A stretch of DNA of 64,000 nt from Tipula vernalis (taxonomy: Eukaryota > Arthropoda > Insecta > Diptera > Tipulidae), in assembly GCA_958295665.1 (NCBI GenBank), contig OY282558.1:68126789-68190788 (forward strand), written 5' to 3'. Made by a program: the position numbers and the translations under genes. This document shows, piece by piece, positions 43,893 to 54,789 of the stretch; positions within the stretch are counted from its first letter, which is position 1, and each line of letters starts with the position of its first letter. The notes beneath the pieces are model-generated. The model worked only from the letters and a program-made list of their open reading frames with translations, searched no databases and was not told the origin of the DNA.

Positions 43893-45266
43893 TCACCAGA
43901 GCTTTCCTTGGCAGTAATAATCTTTTTCCGTATTCATATTAGCTTTTATCTCACGCATGACTTCTTTTGGTGTTGTGGGTAGGATTTCATTACTTTCTTG
44001 CACAGCTTGTCCAGTTATTATCTCGGCTTCCAACGTTTGGTCTTCATGTGGCTGGAATATTTTTTCGTGGTGTTCGGCAAATTCTCGAGCTTTGTCTTCA
44101 TTATTTCTAGCCCATTTCTCACCTGCTATTTTTAATGGGGGAATCTGCATTACTGGTCTTTTGATTCTTTTGGTTGCTTTCCAAAGAGAATAATCAGTAC
44201 TGTTATCATTAGTTAATTTTCTTAAATAGTTGCTGATTGATTCATCTTTCAATTCTTTGATCTCTCTTCTTAATTGTAGAGTGAGATTGTTCAAATGAGT
44301 TTTATCTTGGGGAGGGGCCCTTGTTTGTTGCCATACTCTTCTCGCTCTTCTTTTTTCTGCGAGGAGTTCTCTAATTTCCAAAGGGTAATTGTTTCCCTTG
44401 ATTTTCGTTTTAATTTCAGGAGTATTTTCCCAAGCTGATTGCTGTAAATCGTTTACAAATTTGTGAACTTCTTTGTCTAATTGTTCTTCAGTCTTTAATG
44501 GAACCATTAAGTTAATTTTTTCTTCTAGCGATAGTCTAAAGCATGCCCAATTAGTGTGATTATTTACTAGGAATGGGTTTCTTTCTTTCTGAATGATTTT
44601 TTCACTTAACGTTAGAAGTATTGGTGAATGATCAGAGTTTAAGTCATGGCTTTCATCTACTTGTACATCATTTACAGATATGTTCTTTATTATAAAGAAA
44701 TCAATCAGATCTGGTAATTTGTTTGGAGCAGTTGGCCAGTAGGTTGGTTTTCCAGTTGAGAGGGCTTCACAACTGCATTTTCTGATAGCTTTTAGGAGTT
44801 CTTTACCCTTAGTCGTTGTTATTCTGGATCCCCAGTGGACATTTTTTGCATTAAAGTCTCCTCCAAGTACAAATCGTTTTCCTAATTTACTGAGGAACTC
44901 GAGATAATCTTTTTCTTTCATTGAGTGCTTCAGTGGGCAGTAAATGCTAGCAATACAAATAGAACTACTTTTGGATTTGACAATAACAGCAGTTGCTTGT
45001 ATTTCTTCCGTTTCATATTTTAACTCCTCATAGTGATGAATACTATTTCTAATTATAACAGCACTACCTCCTTTAGCAGTGTCTCCAGGGTGAATAGTGT
45101 GATATATTTGATCATTTTTAAATTTAATGATTGATTGTCTAGTGAAGTGTGTTTCCGTGATGAGACATACATCGATTTTTTCTGTGTCCAGGACCACTTG
45201 CAGTTCTTGTTGATGTTGCATCAGTCCATTGGCATTCCAACATAAGATTCTAAGATCATTGGCCAT
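43893..45266 (-). CDS. Jockey ORF2 endonuclease and linker
   Basis: 457 residues, open from MANDLRILCWNANGL, the standard Jockey start. Endonuclease: CLITETHF (catalytic Glu), VLGGDFNAKNVHWGS (about residues 130-145), LNSDHSPILL (about 220). All key residues present. After the endonuclease a long helical linker (RRARRVWQQTR, LWKATKRIKRP). The frame is lost after CQGKLW at the RT entrance, near 43900. The EN part alone appears intact. Confidence 0.85.
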   Translation of the reverse strand: MANDLRILCWNANGLMQHQQELQVVLDTEKIDVCLITETHFTRQSIIKFKNDQIYHTIHPGDTAKGGSAVIIRNSIHHYEELKYETEEIQATAVIVKSKSSSICIASIYCPLKHSMKEKDYLEFLSKLGKRFVLGGDFNAKNVHWGSRITTTKGKELLKAIRKCSCEALSTGKPTYWPTAPNKLPDLIDFFIIKNISVNDVQVDESHDLNSDHSPILLTLSEKIIQKERNPFLVNNHTNWACFRLSLEEKINLMVPLKTEEQLDKEVHKFVNDLQQSAWENTPEIKTKIKGNNYPLEIRELLAEKRRARRVWQQTRAPPQDKTHLNNLTLQLRREIKELKDESISNYLRKLTNDNSTDYSLWKATKRIKRPVMQIPPLKIAGEKWARNNEDKAREFAEHHEKIFQPHEDQTLEAEIITGQAVQESNEILPTTPKEVMREIKANMNTEKDYYCQGKLW

Positions 45267-45365
45267 TTTTCTGTTTAGGGATGGCTCCCTTAGTGCTGTA
45301 CTCTAGTTTCTGTAATCGCTCATCAAATGTATTTAGTCTGCTTAAAATTAATTTAAGTGTTTGAC

Positions 45366-46444
45366 TTATATCGTCATTTGAGCAGTTTTTCCTGGATTTC
45401 CGTTGCTCATCATTACTTGAGCATAAGTCATTTTACCAAATTGTCCTTGAGTAGTTCCCGACACTCTACGATTTACTTCGGGTCGGTTCATCTTAACCGC
45501 TTGTTTCCTGAATAAACTTGGATTTTTAGCAATCACGTTCTTATTTTTGATATTTTGCAGTTCAATAGCAACAATAGCAACACTGCATCCTCTGTAGTTA
45601 GCCGGATGGTTTTCTCCACAGTGAACGCATTTAGGTTGAACATTTTGGGCTTTTACACAATCTTTGATATGATGTTTACCTAAACATTTGACACACCTGG
45701 GTTCCCTGTTGCAATATTTTTGTGTATGTCCATAGGCTTGACATTGTTTACATTGTGGTATAAGCTTAGATCTTCTTAGAGGCTGAATAACCACTTTGCA
45801 CCCCAAGATGTACTTAATTTGATAAATTTTTTCGCTATCTTCATCAGTATCGAAGGTCAACATAAACATGTTGAGATGTACTTTGCCTCTCCGTTTTAGC
45901 TTAATCGATGCTTCAGTTGCTTTGACTTCATCTATTACTATTGGTGGTGGTGGAGGTATTTTTTTTGGTTGTTTCTGGATAATATTTGGAACATTATCCT
46001 TTAATTGAGGTGGGGAGGGCGTATTATTCCGTTTCCTTTTTTTCTCCCACCTTTAACTCTAATCCACTCAGTTTCTCGAGCTAGTTCTTCTTCATCCGTA
46101 AGATACTCTTGTGGAGTTGTATTCTGGTTAGGAGTAGAACTGATGTCCTCCTTTGGCTTAAGAGCTTTAACTTCGTTTTCAAGCGTCTTCATACGCTCCG
46201 GCATCCATGCAATTGTAACATTCAGTTGCTTATTTATATTGTTGGCTTCAACTAATGCATTATTAGCTTTACACAATTCATTGTGAAGCTTTTCTTCGTT
46301 TGTAGAACGAGTGTTGTGGCTGCTGGCCCCAATGGAGGGACTACCGCCTCTTATCGGAGAATACGCGACTTTGTTACTCCTCTGGAAGGGATGTGAATTA
46401 TCCTTTTCTGTTTCACTCAAATGAGCTTGTTTATTCACCAACAT
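45366..46444 (-). pseudogene. Jockey ORF1 with three zinc knuckles, one frameshift
   Basis: Gag-like protein. I place the start at the Met at 46444 (MLVNKQAHLSE); the frame is open upstream to 46600 but that part looks non-coding. The N-terminal half has a helical segment (ANNALVEANNINKQL) and runs to a stop at 46001. The remainder is in another frame from about 46040: a Pro run (IPPPPPP), then at 45869-45366 CKQCQAYGHTQKYC, CVKCLGKHHIKDC and CVHCGENHPANYRGC, three CCHC knuckles typical of Jockey. The shift lies within about 46001-46060. Otherwise complete. Confidence 0.8.
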
Positions 46445-46620
46445 GTCTTGGGATTGGTTAAAATAATTGTCTCGTGAACGAATAATAAATTGTATCACTG
46501 TATATATGGGAAATTCCACGTAAAATGAAACCCAAACAATATTTATAGAAACAGCTTTAGAATCAAACCTTTTTCCCGACCCATTAATATTCCAATTCAA
46601 TTATTTAAAAAAATTAAGTA

Positions 46621-48135
46621 AAATAAAATTCAATTGGAGGAAAGATGGACCAATCTTCTCAGAATTCCCAAATTACGATTTCTTCACTATTTTAAATAAT
46701 CAAAATGAAATGGAAATTTCGGTGGCTTTTACGGTAAAATCAAAACCAATTGCAGTTGCAATACTTTAATTTAATATTTCTACTATCAAAAATAAAGAAA
46801 AATGTTAAAACAAAAAATGTACCTGAAGTTAACAAATTTCTAATTAAAAATCTTGAATTACATAAACAAAATTTTACCAAAGTACCCTAAACATTAAGAT
46901 TGTACAGTGATGACTAACAATATTTTGTTCAAAATAAATTGCCATTTATTTTGACAGTATCGATTATTGTTCCGATGCCCAATAGGAAATTCTCCATAAT
47001 TTAACCCTGTCGATACACAACGGTTTATCAATCAAAATAAATACATATTGGTATTGGGCTAAGTAATTCTTATAAATTTTCTGGTATCATCAACCGCTAT
47101 ATAGCGTCTTAAAAAACGGGACGTGTACACAAAATTACCCACAAAGCGATTCATTTATATCAATAAAAAGTTATTATTTTTAACAAAAACAAATATACAT
47201 TTCTTTTATTATTAAAATCAACACAACAAAATACGATTTGTTTTTTTTTGTTTATATGTCGATATTTTTTTTTATAAAAAATTTTATTACTTCTTTTAAA
47301 CTTCTTAAAGAAATCAAACCTATTTTATTTCAAAGAAACTGGTTTATAACCCATCATAGCGGAAGCTGACGTAAACATACGCAAAATTGTATACGGCGAC
47401 ATATGCAAATCGCAAGTTGTGTAAACCGATTAATTATTAGCCCGTTTATTAGTCCGAAACCGTTTTGGAAATCTTTGTACCATTTCATAGTATTCATTTG
47501 TCGTATCAGTCGGTTTTTTTTTGTTGTATGTTTTATTAATTTTTTAATTAAGTTTAGTTGTTTTTTTTTTTAACGATACCGATATGTAATAATTGTACAT
47601 AATGTTAAGAATGTCTTATCAATTTTAAAAGTTTTTAAAAACATTTAAAAAATTTTATTGGTTTGGTTTTCATTATTATTATTCAAAGAATATTGGAAAC
47701 GTTTTATTTTCGATGAGAATACGGAATATGGTCGATATTCTTGTATGATCTAATTTAAATATAATCAGATTAGTTACAGAAGAAGAAAAAAAAATGGTTT
47801 ATTATACCAGTTGTCTGTTGAATTTTGGTTCTTGCTATATAGATATATTTCACATATATGTAGACTATTTGTTTCCGTGTTTAGAGTTTCTTTTATTTTG
47901 ATCGTTTGTTAGTCTGTAACATAGAAAACGTGACGGCTTAATCGGTTGGAGTATTTTATGTTTTGTTGCTAGTTTAAAGCCTTGACCATTCAAATTATGT
48001 AGAGCAGAAGTTATAATTTAATATTGATCTTGATTCTATGATCCAAAATTGTAAAGGGTAGATAGATTTTGGCCGCTGGATTCATTTGAGCGGTATTTTA
48101 CAACTTTTGTCCGAAACTACAAAAATCTGTCGGTT
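46621..48135. other. AT-rich non-coding stretch
   Basis: No gene is supported. Long T and A runs, no recognisable repeat family. Confidence 0.5.
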
Positions 48136-48385
48136 ATTTATTTATTTATTTTATTTTCAGATAAAAATTTACATCAAATTGACTTAACAGATCACATAAA
48201 GAGAATAATAATGTTGGAGCATAATGTTGCTTCAACCCCTGTGGTCGGGGGGCACTCTCATGTTTCGTAAAGTGCACCTCACGAGCATGTTGATATCCTT
48301 AGAATACCACCACAGCATCCAGTGCTTGTCGTAGGAGGCGACTAAAATGGTTGGATCGCTGGGTTAATACCCAGCGTCCGTAAAA
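48136..48385 (-). mobile_element. SINE-like or LINE 3' fragment with hairpins
   Basis: On the minus strand the segment begins near 48385, contains a perfect 8-bp stem with a 4-base loop (48357-48376, CGCTGGGT/ACCCAGCG around TAAT) and a GTCG/CGAC stem in GTCGTAGGAGGCGAC (48328-48342), has a GC-richer body, and ends in a TTTA-type tail at 48136-48153 like the LINEs at 1.8, 20.3 and 60.3 kb. No ORF. Either a SINE or a 5'-truncated LINE. Orientation rests on the tail. Confidence 0.55.
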
Positions 48386-48399
48386 CTTTTTTATTTTTA

Positions 48400-51300
48400 T
48401 TTTAACGATTATTTTAGTTCATATATAATTTTGCCCGCGTTCATTTTTTAATATAATTTATTTTTTTAAAAAATTTTATTATTTCATTTTATATTTTTTG
48501 TTGGGTCGGTTTTTCTTACATTTTTGCGTACAAAAATGATTTACTTTTAATATGAACAACAATAAAAGAAAATCCCCGAAACATGCCTCTTCGGATCGCG
48601 GGGCGAGGCATAATCCTCGTAAAGACAAAATTAATAGCCTTAACATCCACTATACCAATGTCAGAGGTCTCGTGACTAACAAAAATTGCGCACATCAACA
48701 TCTCGAATCACGAAAACCCGACGTATTAGTTCTAACGGAAACAAAAGTATCGTCGAACATCTACGAAAACGAATTCTACTTCAAGCGCTACCAGTTCGAA
48801 CAAGTTTTCGAGTTGCAACGTGGAGTGTGCATCTACGTTAAAAACCACATACCGTACTCAAGACACAATAAGTACGAAATATTTACAAAAACCGCTCAAA
48901 CTATTGTGCTTAAAATTTCCCTTCCTAATAAACTCCTTTTTTTAATTCGTTTATACAGATCTCCTAATCAGACGGATTCAGAAACGATTAGCTTCTTTGG
49001 GAGCTTGTCAGATAAATGTGACGATATTCGCAATCAACATCCCGAATGCGAATTAATTATGGTCGGTGACTTTAATGCCCACCATAAAGAATGGTTGAAT
49101 CACAAAGATACAAATGTCGCTGGGTGCCATGCGGAATGGCTTGCCGTTTCGCATGACCTCACACAGATTGTTAGTGAGTCCACATTTGAATGCCAAAATT
49201 CTAGAGGAGTTCATATTCTGGATCTCTGTCTGACATCAATCCCTCATTCCATGGAGGCCCATGTCGAAACTGGAATTGGAAATTCTGACCATAACTTAAT
49301 AACCACAAAAATATCTGTCGAAACACCACCAGAATTTAGGCAGCAGCCAAGGCGTCTTTGGCATTTTAACAGGGCTGATTTTGATGGTTTACGGTCATTT
49401 TTTCAACACTTCCCTTGGGAACGCCATTGCCTACATAACAACAACATAGACGACGCCGTTTCCAGTTTTAATGACACCGTCTTACATGGAATGAATAAAT
49501 TTATCCCCTCATCATTTTCCAATCCCAATCAAAATTTTAAAATATTTTCAAAAGAAGCCACCAAAGCTGCCAAACATAATAAATCGGCACACAAAAAATA
49601 TAAACGCAACAAAATTTCTTATGAGGAATACAAAACGATACGGAACACCTGCAAACAAACCTGTGGTAGAGAAGCGAAAAGAGCCGACAGCAAGAAAGCC
49701 AATGTGGCTTCCGAGCTGAAAATCTCCGATCGCAACTTTTACCACATGGTCGCATCGGTTGCAAATATTTCGAAAACATCTGTTTCAGCATTGAAATATG
49801 CTGACGGCGCTTTGGTGGTGGATCCATATTTACAAGCCGACTTATTGGCAAGCGTCTTCAAATCGAACTCGACATTAGTTGTCCCAGATGGAATTAGGCC
49901 TCCATTAGTTCCATATTGTGGTTCTAAAATGAGCCCCGTCACCATCTCGGAGGAAATTGTCTTTACTAATCTGAAGTCAATGAATGTAAACAAGGCCACC
50001 GGACCTGATGGAATTCCAGTTCGAATATTGACGGAGTTTGCCAATGAATTGGCTCCAATATTATCTAAAATTTTCCTACTTTCATACAAGCAAGGCGACT
50101 ACCCGAACGCCTGGAAGAGTGCAATGGTGCAACCCGTGCTGAAACGGGGTTGTGACAAAACTGACCCTTCAAACTACTGGCCAATATCAATTGTGTCAGC
50201 CGTCGCTAAAGTCTTTGAGAAATGCATCAATCAACATATAGTTAAATATCTTGAAGTTAACAAACTAATTTCGGATAGACAATACGGCTTTCGTGAAAGC
50301 CGATCCACGACCGATCTCCTGACGTACGTCACAAACAAATGGAATCTCGCCTTAGAACACCACGGAGAGGCCTTTGCAATCGCTTTGGATATATCCAAAG
50401 CTTTTGATAAGGTATGGCATGAGAATCTTATTTGTAAACTTGTGGCTTACGGGCTGGACTCGATGACCACCAGGTGGATTAAAAGCTATCTCAATGACCG
50501 AAAAATCAGCGTCGTACTTAATGGGAGATCATCATCGACGCACTCCCCAAATGCCGGAGTCCCTCAGGGATCACCTTTGTCACCGACCCTGTTTTTGCTA
50601 TACATCAACGATTTGCTGGATAGCACTGTAAACCCTATCCATAGCTTTGCAGATGATGCCACATTGCATTCTTCTATTTCATTCGAGGCGGAGCCTAGCA
50701 TTATAGATTTAAATAATAAACGGTCAGAAGTCGTAACTTCTCTTAATTCCGATTTAAGTACAATATTTGAGTGGGGTAACAACAACTTAGTGCAATTTAA
50801 CGAGAAAAAGACACAAATATGCACATTTTCACGTAAAAAAAGTCGCAACGACTACCCATTTGTGGTAAAAAACCATATCCTTGTGGGTTGCGACTCAATT
50901 CGACTGCTTGGTGTTCAAATAAGTAACAAACTCAAATGGAATGAACACATTGTTGCATTGGCTAAATCAGCTTCAAAAAAACTCGGGTTCCTAAATAGAT
51001 GCAGAAGGTTTTTTAAATCGCATCAAGTTCTCCAGATATATAAAACCTTCATCCGACCATGTATAGAGTATTGCTGTCAAGTTTGGGGAGGTGCGTCTGG
51101 TACCACCCTCCAGTTATTGGACAGGGTTCAACGCCGCGCTATCCGAATAATACGGAATCCCAGACTTACCCAAGAACTAGACAGCTTACAGCATCGCAGA
51201 GATGTTGCAGAACTCTGCGTCTTCTACAGATGCTTACATGGTAAATGTTCTGCAGAACTATCGGAGAAAATACCACCATTCGTTACAACAACAAGAGTAA

Positions 51301-51581
51301 CAAGAGGAACAACCAATGCACATAGGTTTACGGTGAAGCTCCCGAAACCTCGAACTGAAGAAATTAAGCGCGAATTTGTATATCGAACATCAAAAAAGTG
51401 GAATTCGCTAATACACTTCAAATTTCCGGAGGAATACAAAATGAATAAATTTAAGGTAGCTATTAATCTTTACTTGAAGGGTCGCGCATTGGGTGCAGAA
51501 GCTCTGACAGTTACAAGGAGCTAGGACCGTTAATAAGTCCGCTCTGCACCTAATTAAAATATGTATAAAAAAAAAAAAAAA
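48400..51581 (+). mobile_element. LINE with intact EN-RT ORF
   Basis: Plus-strand LINE with a T-rich 5' region, one long ORF and a 3' UTR of about 40 bases ending in a run of 15 adenines (about 51566-51581). No separate ORF1 is visible upstream. Start of the element not defined. CR1/L2/Crack-like group by RT wording; exact clade not resolved. Confidence 0.75.
48552..51524 (+). CDS. LINE endonuclease/reverse transcriptase, 990 residues, uninterrupted
   Basis: Single ORF for target-primed reverse transcription. Starts at ATG 48552 with a basic 28-residue leader, then endonuclease: YTNVRGL (Asn36), LTETKV (Glu63), GDFNAHHKEW (Asp173), SDHNLIT (about 248). RT: TGPDGIPVRILTEF, QYGFRESRSTTDLL, IALDISKAFDKVWH, GVPQGSPLSPTLFLLYINDL and FADDA with Asp701 and Asp702. 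C-terminal domain with FIRPCIEYCCQVWG and RAIRIIRN. No RNase H or zinc knuckle. One unusual residue: NYWPIS at 541-546, where nearly all RTs have NYRPIS; codon TGG (50178-50180) could derive from CGG by one C-to-T change. The longest intact reading frame in the window; a recent insertion. Confidence 0.9.
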   Translation: MNNNKRKSPKHASSDRGARHNPRKDKINSLNIHYTNVRGLVTNKNCAHQHLESRKPDVLVLTETKVSSNIYENEFYFKRYQFEQVFELQRGVCIYVKNHIPYSRHNKYEIFTKTAQTIVLKISLPNKLLFLIRLYRSPNQTDSETISFFGSLSDKCDDIRNQHPECELIMVGDFNAHHKEWLNHKDTNVAGCHAEWLAVSHDLTQIVSESTFECQNSRGVHILDLCLTSIPHSMEAHVETGIGNSDHNLITTKISVETPPEFRQQPRRLWHFNRADFDGLRSFFQHFPWERHCLHNNNIDDAVSSFNDTVLHGMNKFIPSSFSNPNQNFKIFSKEATKAAKHNKSAHKKYKRNKISYEEYKTIRNTCKQTCGREAKRADSKKANVASELKISDRNFYHMVASVANISKTSVSALKYADGALVVDPYLQADLLASVFKSNSTLVVPDGIRPPLVPYCGSKMSPVTISEEIVFTNLKSMNVNKATGPDGIPVRILTEFANELAPILSKIFLLSYKQGDYPNAWKSAMVQPVLKRGCDKTDPSNYWPISIVSAVAKVFEKCINQHIVKYLEVNKLISDRQYGFRESRSTTDLLTYVTNKWNLALEHHGEAFAIALDISKAFDKVWHENLICKLVAYGLDSMTTRWIKSYLNDRKISVVLNGRSSSTHSPNAGVPQGSPLSPTLFLLYINDLLDSTVNPIHSFADDATLHSSISFEAEPSIIDLNNKRSEVVTSLNSDLSTIFEWGNNNLVQFNEKKTQICTFSRKKSRNDYPFVVKNHILVGCDSIRLLGVQISNKLKWNEHIVALAKSASKKLGFLNRCRRFFKSHQVLQIYKTFIRPCIEYCCQVWGGASGTTLQLLDRVQRRAIRIIRNPRLTQELDSLQHRRDVAELCVFYRCLHGKCSAELSEKIPPFVTTTRVTRGTTNAHRFTVKLPKPRTEEIKREFVYRTSKKWNSLIHFKFPEEYKMNKFKVAINLYLKGRALGAEALTVTRS

Positions 51582-51689
51582 GTAAAAGTCGAAGAGATGG
51601 TAAATTTTATTAAAACTCGTGGATATCATGGTGATTGGTTCATTGTCACTAACTCCTGATTTCTTAAATTTCTACTCGGTGTATTTATT

Positions 51690-52870
51690 TTAATTGATTC
51701 CAGTATAGATGGTGCATCGAATTGATCTAGTAAAATAATTCTCTCGTCTATTATCCAATGTTGTCATTTGATAGGATTTGAATCCAATAAGATATGGTGG
51801 GAATCGTTTCAGTTTAACATGGTACGGTAAATTTAGGTCATAATCTCGTCCAATATTCCACGTTATATAGCGTATACACTTTTTTTGGACACTCTCGATT
51901 TTTTTGGATAAAGGTTCGTCGTAAAAAGGACACCAGACGTTGACGGCGTAATCAAGTTGAGATCTGACGTAGGCATAATATAGGAGCTTAATTGTCTCGA
52001 ATTCATAAATATCCCTCGTCCTACGCTTATTAAAACCAAGCATGGAATTCGCTCTATCTCTAGTAAAGCACATGTTTTCAACGAAATAACCCCTAGTTCT
52101 TTAATCTGGAATACTTTTTGTAAAAGTATACAGGGTTAACTTTCCGATGTAACGATAAATTCTTACACTTGTTGGTGTTGAGACTGAGAAGCTAGCTTAT
52201 TGGTATTGCCAATGTTTTTTACTGTTTTATATATTTTGAGATCACCTGCAAACATTAATACCTTAGAATGCTGTATTACTTCAGTAATGTCATTGATTAA
52301 AATTATAAAGCTTCAAGGACCAACATGAGAGCCTTGTGATACCCCTGAGGTAGCATGTATTAATTCTCATCTTCTATTACTTAGCTCAATATACTGATTG
52401 CGGTTACTCAAATATGATTTAAACCACGCAACAAACTGTTTAGAAAAACCGAATCTGTATAACTATTCCAACGTTTTACAATATGACTCATGGAGTCAAA
52501 GGCTTTCGCAAAGTCCGTATACACCACATCAACTTGGTTATGCTTTTCAATTTCTTTAATAGTGTTGCTGGTGAATTCAATAAGGTTTGTTGATGTTGAT
52601 CTTTTTGGTATAAAACCATGCTGATACTGTAACATGAATCGAGAAACCAATGATCTGAATGAGTTGCCAGCTCAAATAATTTGGGTATTGAAGCTATTGA
52701 TGTAATTGCTCTGTAACAAGAAATAGCTTTTCTTGCTCCAGATTTGAAAAGTGGTGTCACTCTGGTTATTTTCCATTTCTTTGGAAATGTTGCTAGTTTT
52801 AAAGATGGATTAAATAGAAGACACAGAGGATACAGAAAATCACATTATATGGAAAAATCTTTTAATATGC
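51690..52870 (-). pseudogene. CR1 reverse transcriptase relic
   Basis: Minus strand. 52870-52660: LATFPKKWKITRVTPLFKSG, CYRAITSIASIPKLFEL. 52650-52408 in another frame: QHGFIPKRSTSTNLIEF, VDVVYTDFAKAFDSMSH. Further down VGP, INDITEV and FAGDLKIYK at 52232-52252, where the catalytic ADD box is changed to AGD. 52073-51690: TIKLLYYAYVRSQLDYAVNVWCP and KCIRYITW, the CR1 C terminus. Several stops and shifts, endonuclease absent. 5'-truncated and dead. It keeps the fingers block missing from the copy at 1.8-5 kb. Confidence 0.8.
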
Positions 52871-53079
52871 CAATTTTCCCATGGGGTAGCATTTTTTAAA
52901 CGTAATTCTGTTTTTAACTATCAAAATATTTTTCGTATGTTAAATTAGCTGGATTTGATTAGCCGAATATTTCATGTTGCTTCGTTACTTCAAATTTTCT
53001 TATTCTCAGAATTATCTAAGCATTCAATTTTACATTGGTATTCAATCATTTCAATTGGTCAACAGTTTTTTGTTTTTAT

Positions 53080-53792
53080 TCTTATTATTACTATTGTTGG
53101 AGGGCCATGCAGGCGATCAGCCACTTCGCACTGCGACCTAAAAGATCTATTGTGCTGGACCCTGCTTAATTATCCGTCCAGTCAATATTCAGGTTCTTAA
53201 TGAACCTGATAATACTGCCTCCCGGTACGTGATACATACTATCTGGGCTTATTGCTCTCCCTCCTAGATGTTTACTACAGCATGTAGTTCCGCTAGAAAG
53301 ACGGTCGCATTGGAGCCCAAGGACTTCGAGAAGGTTGTCCCACTCTCGTATATTCCTACTCCTGCCCCGTATTTCGTTTCATTTTACTCTTACGAGTTGC
53401 TGGGAATTGCAAATCGCCTGTAGGTCACCCAGCTTTACTACAGGAAGGCTAAATAAAACTGGAGGGTGCCTGGTATCCAGAGTTCGCATATTTTGGACTG
53501 ATTAAACTATCAGCCATTCTTCCATCGGCATATGCTGTTCCACCTTAGATTAGGGTTTTTGTCAAGGTTTTCTCCTTTAGCGCCGTACTTTAGCCTGTGC
53601 CAAATGGCCAAAAATGTGCCAAATGGCCTTAATTACCAGTGGTTGCCACGAGGAGGCAGCACGTACACTTGCGAATTGTGAACAGGTTACAACTTACACA
53701 ACCGTACTCATCACGCAGCTGCCTAATGACAAGACCAGAACAGCTCACGTGATGCGCACCCTACTGGAAGGTAACGGAGCTGGTAGATTTTT
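53080..53792 (-). mobile_element. Non-autonomous LOA derivative, copy 2
   Basis: Reverse complement matches 38979-39618 across its length, with about 50 extra bases in the RNase H/3' part (around 53190-53290), where it is closer to the copy at 684-970. Ends in AAT repeats (ATT on the plus strand, 53080-53095). A small repeat TGTGCCAAATGGCC occurs twice near 53598-53628. The 5' end is at CTACCAGCTCC (53776-53792). Non-coding; the 61-codon frame at 53614 is chance. Confidence 0.8.
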
Positions 53793-53865
53793 GTTTTAAT
53801 TCAATGCATTTTTTCGAGGCTCCGAGGTCGTACGAATGGGGTAAGGCCCCCTATAGGGGGACATT

Positions 53866-54783
53866 AACAGCAATGAAGCGATTTGGCGAATTTTAAGTTT
53901 CGCGATACATGATCGAGATCCAACAATTGCCCATTTAAAGATCCGCCCAGAAAATGGACAACCTGTGTATTTCACCAGGGGAACGGCAGATAGAGTTATG
54001 ACGGAACCACCAGTACGAATAACTTTGACTGCCTTCTTCGAGTTACGCCAAGATGAACCATTTGCCAGAACTTTACTCTGCCCGGAAGTGTCAAGGTACT
54101 ACACATGGGATGTGTTGACAGAAAGACATGACATAGTGTTCAATAACGAGACGATAGGGCAACTCTACACGGTGCATCCAAGAAACGCTGAATGCCCGAC
54201 ATGAGAAGCATGTCAGCGGTTAGGCCTATTAGATAACGACAACCTCTGGGAATTTGAAATGAGAGGCAGTACAAATAGCAACAGCATTGGCACAGGAAAA
54301 GCATTTTTAATCAACCTAATTCTGGACGAAATTCGCAGAAACAAGAAAATAGCCCTCGCAGCCTATAGCGGCTATACTTACGTATGGCGGTCGAACGGCA
54401 CAGCCATCATATGGGACGAATGCACAATGGCCCACCGAAAGTTGTTCAAAGCACTGAATAGAATGCTCCGAGACTTAAGAGAAAATCGTAGCCTAATGGG
54501 AGGTAAAACGATGAAATAATGCGTGCTTGAAACACTCAACCATTTGACAGCAAGTAAAAAACCGGCAGCGAAAGTATTTGCCGAAAAACTCCTGCCAATA
54601 GGAGATGACACTTACCCTGTAGACGAACATTCCGGCCAAATCGTATTGACGATAGAGTTGAGCAACATCGTTGAAACACCCGAACTACTCATTAGCAACG
54701 TATACCCGGACACCGTCGAAAATTACACCGGAATCATCAGAATGGCTATGCGAACGAGCCAAGATGTTGGACAACGTTTGTAA
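53866..54783 (+). pseudogene. Helitron helicase relic
   Basis: Plus strand: NSNEAIWRIL, GQPVYFTRGTADRV, TLTAFFELRQDEPFARTLL, VSRYYTWDVL and GQLYTVHPRNAEC (53866-54204), a stop, then ACQRLGLLDNDNLW, a degraded Walker A SIGTGKAFLI (about 54278), Walker B IIWDECTMAH (about 54409-54440), NRMLRDLRENRSLMGG, and after another stop (54517) AKVFAEKLLPIGD and ELLISNVYPDTVENY. Large blocks between Walker A and B and after the second stop are missing. Belongs to a different Helitron copy than 6.1-8.5 kb; it lies between the LOA derivative and a mariner-like scrap. Confidence 0.8.
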
Positions 54784-54789
54784 ATCATC

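Larger units (their letters stand above)
42550..46620 (-). mobile_element. Jockey-clade LINE
   Basis: Minus-strand element with zinc-knuckle ORF1, EN-RT ORF2 and an A-rich 3' tail (T-rich on the plus strand at about 42550-42600). ORF1 has one frameshift and ORF2 a broken RT core; the layout is otherwise full length. It lies immediately 5' of a Helitron relic. Confidence 0.85.

Noticed and set aside
53614..53799. 61-codon open frame
   Set aside because: Lies wholly in the 5' body of the non-autonomous LOA derivative and is not open in the other copy.
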